Notes under the pieces: generated by a model | What the model was told of the DNA's origin: nothing | Databases searched by the model: none | Seen by the model: the letters and a program-made list of their open reading frames with translations, nothing else | NCBI GenBank assembly: GCA_033807695.1 | Contig: CM066302.1 | Span: 2,356,001 to 2,420,000 of the forward strand | Direction: 5' to 3' | From: Daedaleopsis sinensis | Taxonomy: Eukaryota > Basidiomycota > Agaricomycetes > Polyporales > Polyporaceae | DNA: 64,000 nucleotides | Made by a program: the position numbers and the translations under genes | In this document: positions 54,541 to 64,000 of the stretch, in pieces | Position numbering within the stretch: the stretch's first letter is position 1 | Layout: every line of letters begins with the position of its first letter

Positions 54541-56260
54541 ATGGTCGACATTCTGGTTCTGGGCGCGACAGGTGAGTGATATCAATTCAGTCAGTCATCC
54601 TACCCCTGTTGACTGCTGCATCGCTCGTAGGCTTTACTGGGAGGCTCATTGTCCGGACTTTGAACAATCATCCGCAGCGGGCCTCGTTCACCTTCGCAAT
54701 TGGAGTTCGCTCAAGGGCCAAAGGCGAGGCTCTCAAAGTCGAGCTCGGGCTGGATGAGAGCATCCCCGTAGTCGAAGTCAACCTATCAACATACGAGCAT
54801 ATCGAGGCTGCGGTTAAAGACGCGAAGGTTGTATTGAACGCCGTAGGCCCCTATTGGCTGTGGGGGACGCACGTCGTGAGGTGCAGTGCATCTATGTTCG
54901 CTTGAGAAGAGACAGCGCTGACTGCTCGTTCAAAGGGCATGTGCCGTACACGGGAAGCGGTATGTCGACCTCGCCGGAGAGCCGCACTTCGTGAGGAAAA
55001 TCATCGACCAGTGAGTCTCGATCTAGCTGCGTACTCAGCCCGTTCGTGCTCAGCGCGCGTTCGCTCTTCCAGCTTCGATGTCCTTGCCACACAGACCGGG
55101 GCAGTAATCGTCCCGTCGTGCGGCTTTGATTCCATTCCGGCCGACATCCTCGTCTATCTGTCCAGCCGGACGCTGAAGGACGCGCTCGGCCCTCAGGCGG
55201 CGCTCGGCCTCTCACAGTCGTTCTATGACGTCGCCGGAATCGCGTCCGGAGGCTCTCTCGCGACGCTCATGACAGAGATCGAGAAGGTGCCTCGCGCGAC
55301 TCAGATTGAGGCACGGAGTGATTATGCCCTCAGCCGAGGTGCGAATCTTCAGCGGCTGAACATCATGCATGCATATCATCGCTGACGCACTGTCATTTAG
55401 TGCAGGGACACCCGGCTCCAGAATCCGCGTTGGCGATGCGCGAGCCTGTGTCCCCTAGCGAGAAATATGGAGGGTACTGGATTATGGCGAACACCAATCG
55501 TGGTATCGTCCAGCGCACTTTTGGCCTCTACGAATTCGCCGCATCGTTATCAACGGTCCATGTCGAAGTTGCAGGCGCGCACGCCGGGACTGGTGCAGAC
55601 GCGCGACAAGCGGCATATGGTCCCCAGTTCCGTTATGACGAGTATCTGCTCGTCGGGTCACGGTTCAAGACCGCCTTGCACAGTGTGGTCGCGAGCCTGT
55701 CCATGGCGCTGCTGTTCTGGGTCGCGCCCGTGAGTAGTTCTCCGAACTGGAATTTGCCGTTCTGATTCAGTGGGTTACAAAGATCCGCTGGCTCATCAAG
55801 AGTTTCGGTGCCAAGCCCGGAGAAGGGCCGTCTGAGAAGTAAGTCTCTCTTTCTACACGTCACACTCCACCGCAGCTGAGGGATCTCACTTCCCATAGGG
55901 TGATGGCGGAAGGGACAATGGTAGTCACGAACTATACTGAGAGTGCGAGTTCGCCTGGCACATGGGCCAAATCGGTCATGCGCGGCAGTGGCGACCCAGG
56001 GTACTTCCTCACTGCATGCAAGTCGTCTTGATTCTAAATGTATCCTGTGCCTTCCACTGACAAACGATTGCCTGCCAGACATGATCACGGAGTGTGCACT
56101 GGCATTCGTCCTTGACGAGGCATCTCTCCCTCCCCTCGCCCGTGTCGGTGGCATCCTAACACCGGCCACTGCCTTTGGAGAGGTTCTGGTCAAGCGCCTT
56201 GAATCGACTGGACTGATGCGATTCGAGAGGGCGCTCGTGCGTAGCGGCGAACTCGAGTAG
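54541..56260 (+). CDS. Saccharopine dehydrogenase-like oxidoreductase, copy 2
   Basis: Same family and exon plan as copies 1 and 3. The first exon MVDILVLGAT joins GFTGRLIVRTLNNHPQRASF. Next come KVVLNAVGPYWLWGTHVV, ACAVHGKRYVDLAGEPHFVR, TGAVIVPSCGFDSIPADILV, ASGGSLATLMTEIEKVP, YGGYWIMANTNRGIVQRTFG, AYGPQFRYDEYLLVGS and the hydrophobic SVVASLSMALLFWVAP. Following exons encode KIRWLIKSFGAKPGEGPSEK, VVTNYTESASSPGTWAKSVM, GDPGYFLTAC, MITECALAFVLDEASLPPLA and GGILTPATAFGEVLVKRLES. TAG is at 56258. All blocks are intact, so the enzyme is probably functional. The Rossmann loop is complete and the catalytic chemistry is not established for this subgroup. Confidence 0.82.
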
Positions 56261-56820
56261 GAAACGTCGTTAATATCTTCGGAGCAAGCTCGCAGGTTCC
56301 TCTTCGCCCGCCTTCGCACGTTTTCGTCATCAAATAATTGAGAGACCTACGGAAATACTTATGCGATGGCCTCCTCCTGTGTACTCTAGGTAGTAGGCTC
56401 ATATAATCTCGGTGTACTCAGGTGGACTCGGTTTGGGCGCCCCGGTAAATCATGACATTTAAAATACCCTGAGGTTAGCCGTGATTGTTTCGTATCGGGT
56501 TTGTTTAGCATCCACCATCCACCTCCGTGATGATACAGACACGTTCAAAATTTCCCTGATTAAACATGCTCATTGTGTGGAAAATTCAGCGTATGCCCAC
56601 CGTGACAAGCGCTGTTAAACGCCAACTGACTGCGCGGAGAAGCGGAGGCGATACTACGTCAGCAGCTTATGCGGTAACTAGTGGTGGTCCCATCTTAACC
56701 TCGTCTTCCAAGTTCCACCACTCCTTATTCTTCATCTTTCTTATTCCCTATCATCTAGTGTCGCTTGCTCTATCCTAGCTTGTGTTGTTTCAGCCTCGCA
56801 CAAAGGCCAGCATCTTCGTC
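56261..56820. other. Intergenic region between oxidoreductase copies 2 and 3
   Basis: About 560 bases. No gene is supported. It probably holds the promoter of copy 3. Confidence 0.4.
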
Positions 56821-58613
56821 ATGGTCGCTTCCGATATTCTTGTGTTAGGCGCGACAGGTCAGCGGGTCCTCCATGCCGTTCTGATGCACTCACACAAATC
56901 CCGCGAAACTCACAGGGTTCACCGGCCGCCTCATAACACGCTATCTTCACAACCACCCGCAACGTTCGCAGTTCAACTTCGCTCTCGGTGTTCGCTCGAA
57001 GTCCAAAGGCGAGGAACTCAAACGGTCCCTCGGCATCGACGACTCTGTCAAGCTTGTGCAGGTCGACTTTTCCAGCTATGACAACATCGAGGCCGCCGTG
57101 AAGGACACCAAGGTAGTCATCAACGTGGTGGGCCCATATTGGATATGGGGAGCGGATGTCGTGAGGTGTGTAGGCTGGTCTGCACGTGGCATGCTTGGAA
57201 GGGACGCGAAGATTGATGGGCGATGGACGTGGTCATGAAGGGCATGCGCGGTGCATGGTAAACGGTATGTCGACCTCGCGGGAGAGCCGCACTTCATTAA
57301 GAAGATCGCCGACCGGTGAGTGTATGTGGTCCCTCGACTGACTGCACGCATACTGAGCGCGCCACCTGTCCCTCAACTGTCTTTCGGCGATGAACACGCA
57401 GTTATGACTATCTCGCGACTACGAGGGGCGCAATGATTGTCAACACGTGCGGGTTCGACTCCATACCAGCAGACATCCTCGTCTTCTTGTCCAACAAGAC
57501 CCTCAAGAATGCCCTCGGACCAAGCGCGCAACTTGGCATCTCCCAAACGTTCTATGACGTTCGTGGTGGCATTTCAGGCGGTACCTTCACGACGATGATG
57601 AACGACATCGAGGTTGTGCCCCGACTTCGCATCATAGAAACGAGCAAAGACTACGCTCTCAGCCATGGTAAACAGAATGCAATACTTCATGACTAGTGTG
57701 GGAACTAACCGCTTGTTCTGTTATGTTACGCAGTTCGCGGCCATCCAAGTCCTAGCCCCCAGTTGTCCACTCCAGTGCCGTTCTCGTCACCGACTTTGTA
57801 TGGGGCGTTCTTCCCAATGGCTTCCACCAACCGTGCTATTGTGCAACGTACATTCGGGCTAAACGCATTGACGGCTTCATATGCACGCGTCTTATCCGGG
57901 ATTCAAGACGCAAAGAAGGAAGCTGAACTGCAGCTACTGACCTACGGGCCGCAGTTCCGGTATGCGGAGTACCTTGTCCTCCCGTCGCCATACGGAGGGT
58001 CGCGTCTGGCTGCGACTTTTGTCAGCGTGTTGTTGCAGCTGTATCTTGGCTTGTTGTTTACCGTCACTCCTGTACGTATCTCGCCCCCTTTTACCGAGCC
58101 CATGTGGACGGTGCTGACGACGGTCGCCCCAGGTTCGATGGCTGGTGAAACGCTTCCTCCCCAAGTCTGGCGAAGGTCCTTCAGAAAGGTGAGCCCGAGA
58201 GCTACTATCGCCCTTCACAGGCTACTTATTTGGTGCACAGTGCGATGGCAAAAGGTTACATGAACGTCACAAACTACACACAATGCTCGTCTGTCCCCGG
58301 CGCAGTCGTTAAATCCGTCATGCGCGGTGACGGAGACCCTGGGTACCTCCTGACGGCGTGTGCGTCCCGTTCTAGCTCCTATGCGCTCTCACAACTCATA
58401 CAGATTTAATCGATAGCTATGATTGCGGAGTCGGCTCTCGGACTCCTGCTGGATGACGCCTCCCTGCCGCCCTCGGCGCGTTTTGGGGGAGTTCTTACAC
58501 CTGCGACCGCCCTTGGGGACGTTCTCATTCGACGCCTCGAAGCAACCGGCACCATGCATTTTGAGAGCGAGGTCCTAAGCTCCGGTTCAGCTGAGAGCAA
58601 GAAGCAGCGGTAG
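56821..58613 (+). CDS. Saccharopine dehydrogenase-like oxidoreductase, copy 3
   Basis: Third tandem paralogue. MVASDILVLGAT joins GFTGRLITRYLHNHPQRSQF. Then KVVINVVGPYWIWGADVV, ACAVHGKRYVDLAGEPHFIK, GAMIVNTCGFDSIPADILVF, GGISGGTFTTMMNDIEVVP, MASTNRAIVQRTFGLN, TYGPQFRYAEYLVLPS and the hydrophobic FVSVLLQLYLGLLFTVTP. The last exons give RWLVKRFLPKSGEGPSE, MNVTNYTQCSSVPGAVVKSV, GDPGYLLTAC, MIAESALGLLLDDASLPPSA and GGVLTPATALGDVLIRRLEA. TAG is at 58611. Its C-terminal exons look closer to copy 1 while its middle looks closer to copy 2, so past exchange between copies is possible. It is intact. Confidence 0.82.
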
Positions 58614-59204
58614 CCTACGGCCTCTAGGAGCTCCAGGATGCTTAAGTTTGGCTCGGTGGCTAGTAATGTACGTGTATGGGCTTCTCCCTTGCTGCTGTGA
58701 GCCCATTTGCTACATGATATATCTCTTGTACTCTCACTTTTAGCTTACCTCGTACAGCTCGTTTCTCCTCCAATGTACCTTGGATCTTGGACATTGACAC
58801 CAGCGTGTCGAGATAACAATCGGATATACTTCGGCTATACTTCAAGCTCTTCGAAGTTCTTGGTTGCTTTTGCATCACTTCGCGCGTGCGTATCAGAATT
58901 TAGCTGCGGCTAGGAACACCATCATGCATCACTCTGAACCGGTCAGATGATTGTCGTCAAATACATTCATCAGCATCTCACTAGAGATCTTTGCAGGCTT
59001 GAGTGAACCTCCCGTGGCTTTGGGGAACGCTGTCACACAACTCAAAGGTCAGGTGCTACATGGCGATACGTCTAGCGTGGACGATTGGACTTAGATGTCT
59101 CACATAGTCTATGCCTTATATGAAGGGCACAGAATGGACTGTAGGCTCCCCATCTCTACTTCGCTGTGACGCACATTTTCTAGTCGCGTTAACCCTCACT
59201 TACG
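58614..59204. other. Intergenic region
   Basis: About 590 bases between oxidoreductase copy 3 and the DUF1479 gene. Nothing beyond flanking control sequence is seen. Confidence 0.4.
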
Positions 59205-61152
59205 ATGCATCGAGTCTGCAGGATAAGCACCCGGAAGATCTCTCTAGGCACTAGAGCTCTCTGTCTAGCCGTCCGTTCCTACGCAAAGGAAGCAACACAG
59301 GCAACTCGCATACCGAAAAGAGAGGCGACTATTGCAGATGTCTTCGCAAACCCCGACGAGGAGGGGCCCCCTCTGCCCCAGCGCTTTTCGGACTTGAAGA
59401 AGCGGATGTGCGCAGACAAGGACGCGATGGTGCACGCCTGGCGCGGGGTGTTGAAGGAGCTGGAGATTGCGACGGAGGAGATCGAGAGGCGCGGGAACGA
59501 CGTGCGTGTAAAATATCACTCAATCGTTTGTTGGGATGACCCGACGCTAACTTACTTTGATGCTACACAGACGATTTTGCAGGTCCCATATGAGGACATC
59601 CAGAGGGGCTTGTCCGATCGACAGCTGCAGCAGCTGAGGAAGACCGGGGTCATTATCGTTAAGGGTGGGGTGCCAAAGCAGGTGAAGATCTGTGACCCTC
59701 AACTTCAACGGTAATGGCTGATCTGTACGTCTAGAAAGCCACGGACTGGCTGCAGTCACTAAAGGACTACGTTGCGGCAAACGCAGACAAAGTGAAAGGT
59801 GAGGGTGCACTCATAGTCCCTCTAAATCTCTGCCAATGTCTGCCAACCATATACTAACTACGCACAGGTGAACCTGCAGAAAAAATAGTGTTCTACGAGA
59901 TCTACAACTCAAAGGCACAGCTGAGCGCACGCACGCACAATGCGCTCATTGACACGCAGAAGTTCCTACTCTCGCTTTGGCACAGCTCCGTCCCCGACAC
60001 TCGCGTCAGCCCGCGCACACCCATCTCCTACTTTGATCGATTCCGAATCCGTAATCCCGGCCCAAGCATGTTCACTCTTGGTCCGCACATTGACAGCGGC
60101 GGCATCGAGCGGTGGGAGGACGAGTCCTATAGGGCTGTTTGGAAACCTATCCTACAAGGTGGTGACGAATGGCGAAAGTACGATCCGTTTGACATCTCGT
60201 TAAGGTTAGAGGCGAAGCACTCCCTATACAATGCACCGTAAGTATATGCCCGACTCCGAAAGGGCATCGCTACTGTTATTCATGCGTGTCCTATAGGAAC
60301 CAATGCTCGATCTTCCGTCCCTGGCAAGGCTGGACCGCGCTTTCGCACACGGGCCCAGGAGAAGGCACGCTGCGGGTGCTGCCGCTGCTACCCCTCGCCT
60401 CTGCATACATCATTCTCCGTCCGTTCTTCCGCTTGGCTGATCCGGCACTGTCCTCCAAGCCCGAGGACATTCTTCTTGATCCGGACGCTTGGGTATTGGA
60501 TCTTGAGAACACAGCGTTCCCGGGAAGCGTTCCCGGGAAGACGCAGTCGCTCAGTATGAAAACTCACCCGCACCTGAGAATGGATAAAACCGTCGTGTCC
60601 ATCCCACCGGTGGAGCCCGGAGACCAGGTGTATTGTGAGCGACCATCGCTAAAGACGTGTTGAGCACGGACGCGAAGTGACTGAGATTCCATTTTCAGGG
60701 CACACCGACCTTGTCCATGCTGTGGAAGCTGAACACAATGGCGCAGGAGTGTCTTCCGTTATGTATATCCCCGCAGTCCCTCTGACGGAAGGGAAGTGAG
60801 TACTCTCTGATTCGGACATTCTTGGCTGCTCCGCTGATGGATGCGCTCGATTAGTGCGTACTACCTACGCGACCAACGCGAAGCATTCCTGAAGGGTCTG
60901 CCCTCTCCGTAAGCTTCACTTTACTTCCTGTGCGATCCCGTCCCTTCATCGCTCACATAAACATATTTCCATAACAGTGATTTCCCTGGAGGCGAAGGCG
61001 AATCCCGCATGAATGGGCGCGCAACACTGGATGACATCGCAGCCCGCGATGGCCGACGTATGCTTGGCTTCGAACACTTCCAGTACGACACGTACCTTGA
61101 ATCTGGAGAGGAAAAGGTGATCGCTACTGCGAACCAACTTTTGGGCTTCTGA
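59205..61152 (+). CDS. DUF1479 protein (YbiU-like, iron-dependent dioxygenase fold)
   Basis: A multi-exon gene. The N-terminus MHRVCRISTRKISLGTRALC is Arg/Ser-rich without acidic residues, so import into mitochondria is possible. The body shows REATIADVFANPDEEGPPLP, RFSDLKKRMCADKDAMVHAW, YEDIQRGLSDRQLQQLRKTG, VIIVKGGVPKQKATDWLQ, QKFLLSLWHSS, ISYFDRFRIRNPGPSMFTLG with PHIDSGGIERW, YDPFDISLRLEAKHSLYNAP, CSIFRPWQGWTALSHTGPGE, GTLRVLPLLPLASAYIILRP, and VYWHTDLVHAVEAEHNG. The HxD of PHID and the H of DLVHAVE are the likely metal ligands. It ends ESGEEKVIATANQLLGF with TGA at 61150. DUF1479 proteins occur in bacteria and fungi; the reaction is not known. The gene appears intact. Confidence 0.8.
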
Positions 61153-61323
61153 TTGCACAGCTTCGAGGATGGAGTTATTTTGACGCAAAGTATGCAATGT
61201 GCATGTACTGTACAACAGCAACGTTCACAGGCTTCTGGAACCCGTGCAGACTTCTGCTATCACCCCGCAATTCGCTTGTACACACATCGTTGACTGGCCG
61301 CGATGTCTCGCCCTCCGGCGAAC
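61153..61323. other. Convergent spacer between the DUF1479 gene and ELP1
   Basis: A short spacer of about 170 bases between two convergent genes. No separate feature is visible. Confidence 0.4.
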
Positions 61324-64000
61324 CTACGGCAGCCTCAGCTTCCATTCCTGCTTCCCCAATTCCGGTTTGGCCACAGTATCCACAGGGTTGGTGTTCTTCC
61401 GCCTCTCGTGCGCTTCCATCCGAGCAGCCCAGCCAGCGCCATCCCCGACCGCAGAGCCGCCCCCGCCGCCATCCTCGGCATCGGGGGCCTTGTGCCAAAG
61501 CTCCTCGACCGCTTTCCCGAGCTCCGCGGCCAAAGCTTGTACCTCCTTCTGCAGGGAAGCGGCCTCGGCGCGATGCTCGTCCGTGAACTGAAGGAGGTGC
61601 GGGAGCAGTGCGGCGCTGTCGGCTGTAAGCGACGCGTCCGTAGATATCGCATGTACCGTAAGGATTGCAATCTTTCAGCGTCCATTTCTTCCACGCGCAG
61701 CGCTGTCACGAACCTTGGGTAGCGCTGAACCTTGTGACAAGTTTGGAAACGGACTTCAGTAGATATTCCTCCTCGTCTACCGTGCCTTTCCTGCCGGAGC
61801 CGACTTTGCGCTCTAGCTTCCTCTTCGAGCGCGAGCTGCGCCTGTGTAATTTCGTAAAATGTCAGACAGTTATTGTAAGGTTGCGGTATAGTCAAGCCGA
61901 GCTTGATAAACGAATAGCTCACTTGGAAGATGTCCTCGAGACCGCTGAAGGCGCCACCGTGTACCGGGTGAACATGGTCGGCGCCATTGAGATATCTGTC
62001 ATTACGTCGACGTTGTGCAGATCGGTATCTTCCACCCCGAAGAATGCGTCTGCGGCAATAATGGATGCGCGAGGTGAGCTGATGATCGTGCAAGGCTGAA
62101 AGGACACCCACCGGGTTCCTCGACTTTGCGGACGCGCAACTCCTTAACTCGGTTGACCTGCTTGCGCAGTTGGTCCCGCATCTCCCCGAGCTCCTCGCCG
62201 ATCCGAGAGCGGCACTCGAGCGCTCCGGGGTGAACAATCTCTTCGACAAGCTCCGGCCGGCGATGCAGCACCAGCTAAACGGACGGTTCGCCGTGAGCCA
62301 CCGAACACTAAGATCAACAGAGCTAGCCCGAGTATCAGACTTACGACACGCCGAGCTTCCGAAAAATGACTGCCCTCGACTAGTGCTATGACTGCCTCCC
62401 GCACATCTTTAGCATAGTCTAACAGGACGAGTGCCGCCTCCGATGTCCGCTTTTTCGACGTCAGATCCTCTGCGCGGGCGATGTCAGCGATATACGTATG
62501 AGCACAGAGATTTGTCAGAACGTACCAGCGACACGGTATGCCGTATCTTTGAGGGCGTCTTCAGAGAGTTCTTGTTGGACAGCGAGCTCGAATAGCTCCT
62601 GCCAGTCCAACGCCTTCTCGTGCGAGAGCATGGCTTTCTCCAGTTTGCTCGCCTGCCGGAAGACTGGGCAGGGTTTAGAGCCATGGAAGGAAGGGCAGAG
62701 CACACGAGCATACCGAAAGCCGCCTCCTTGAATTCGCGACGCTCGAATAACCAGTCCCCGTAAATGCTGAGAACGGACTAGGGTGCGCCGTGAACTTTGC
62801 AATTTTGCATAGTCTGTGAATATGACATACCTCGTACTTGTCCGTCTCACGCCACAGTGAGAGCGCATGGTCGTAAAGGCGATGTTTCTCCACGTAGGCC
62901 ATCGCCTCGTCGAATCGTTCGGGACCTGATTGAGGGTTCTCAGCCGGTAGGACTAGCTCGACACTGGAATTTCATACCAGCTCGACTAAGGTTAGTTAGA
63001 GCCTTCTCATGACGCTTGAGGTGGTCGTCTATCCTGAACCGCTGATAATAGTGATCCATAGCTCGGAGCTCTCGCAGGAACGGCAGATATTCTCGAGGGT
63101 CCTGTGGCGTACTCAATAGCAGCTTCAGGTCATAAGGGCGAGCCATACCTTTTGGGCATGTTGTGCCACCATCAAAACTAGCGAGAAATCGTACATCCCC
63201 AGGGCCGTGTCGAAGAGTTTGTCTGCATCGACCAGGAATATTATGTATTTGACTGCGTCTTCGACTAGGCCAGGTTCGGATTCTGATGGAGCGTTGTCAG
63301 CAACAGACGAGAGTCACGTCTACCAACGCTCACCTTTCAGGCGCAACAGAACCGCTAGTCCAGCCTCGTGATCAGGTGGTCGCTTCACAACGTGTGCGGT
63401 CAATATTGCGTTGACGTATCTCTTGAGATCCTTCTTCTCCAACTCCGCACGGATAACCTCGCAGATTTGTGCAACTAGGTCCGAAGGAAGAGAGCCCTGT
63501 CTTTCGACGCTTGGTTCAGTTACAAGGTCGTGATAGTGCGAACAGAGACGCATACCCAAGACTAGTCAGGAAAAGGTTGATGTAGTCGACGTCCGGTACT
63601 TGTTCGATAAACGATGGTATACCCTTGATGAATGCGTCACGGTTGTGTTCGACGAACACATTCAGGTCAATCCGGTGCTTCCTGCATGCCATGAATGCCT
63701 TCTCGTAATTTCCGCTGAAGTAGAGGGGTTGGTTTGGACGTTGGGAAGTATAGACTATGCCGCTGACCTATCGATATCCTGTCGGACAATTTCCATGACC
63801 AGCGGCCTTGGGTTTATCGTCTCCAAGTTGCCTCTCGGCATCTGGAGAACCAGGCTCATCGTGCTCGGCACAACGGTCACGATCCGTGACCCACGCTCGA
63901 CCCTCCGCGTCTCCCACTCGGGAAGGGGAGTGTCGGCTGATGTGAGACTGGCTGCTACTGCCACCAGCGGCGCAAAATGGGCAACGTGGGCTGTGGTCGT
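61324..64000 (-). CDS. ELP1: Elongator complex protein 1 (ELP1/IKI3), C-terminal part
   Basis: The scaffold subunit of Elongator, needed for modification of wobble uridine in tRNA. Only the C-terminal part is in the window; the 5' part lies beyond base 64000. Reading on the minus strand: [226 protein letters not shown] and [20 protein letters not shown]. This is the TPR-like region. A basic stretch and a final helix ([20 protein letters not shown]) follow, ending [14 protein letters not shown] at TAG 61324. At least nine exons are seen. No defect is visible. Confidence 0.85.

Noticed and set aside
1..64000. CRISPR arrays, bacterial operons or a bacterial origin
   Set aside because: No spaced direct repeats of that type exist, and intron-rich genes show the window to be fungal nuclear DNA.

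Overview
This window reads as nuclear DNA of a filamentous basidiomycete, most likely an agaricomycete of the polypore type. Genes are dense and cut by many 45-70 base GT-AG introns. Several families typical of Agaricomycetes are present (a DUF6533-type seven-helix protein, a UstYa/DUF3328-like remnant, a YPDDRH membrane protein, a Tad1-like LINE). Exon boundaries below were derived by eye from splice consensus, reading phase and comparison between paralogues.

Layout. 1-3.4 kb: the tail of an unidentified gene, a long gap and a DUF6533-type membrane protein. 3.4-18.4 kb and 25-39 kb: a locally amplified, unrecognised system. Family A has seven copies (starts near 3468, 6982, 11497, 13425, 18365, 26979 and 37770). 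Family B has four copies (starts near 6628, 10956, about 28400 and 37819). Four of the seven A genes sit head to head with a B gene. A housekeeping SR-rich gene (15.4-16.6 kb) lies among the copies.

18.6-25 kb is a decayed accessory stretch: a helicase-like fragment, a UstYa pseudogene, a 45-residue secreted peptide gene, a frameshifted membrane protein and an acetyltransferase remnant. 25.4-29.8 kb and 36.2-38.9 kb are two copies of one A-B module. Between them lies a 6.4 kb non-LTR retrotransposon flanked by a 12 bp target-site duplication. Each module's B gene is interrupted by a different inverted-repeat element, while both A genes remain open.

38.9-64 kb is mostly conserved housekeeping sequence: USO1 (vesicle tethering), a MOCOS-like class V aminotransferase, CWC15 (splicing), three tandem saccharopine-dehydrogenase-like oxidoreductases, a DUF1479 protein and the 3' part of ELP1 (Elongator), which runs off the right edge.

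The strongest candidate for something undescribed is the A/B divergent gene pair. It was duplicated repeatedly, kept a fixed intron plan, gained divergent C-terminal tails and repeatedly lost the B partner.
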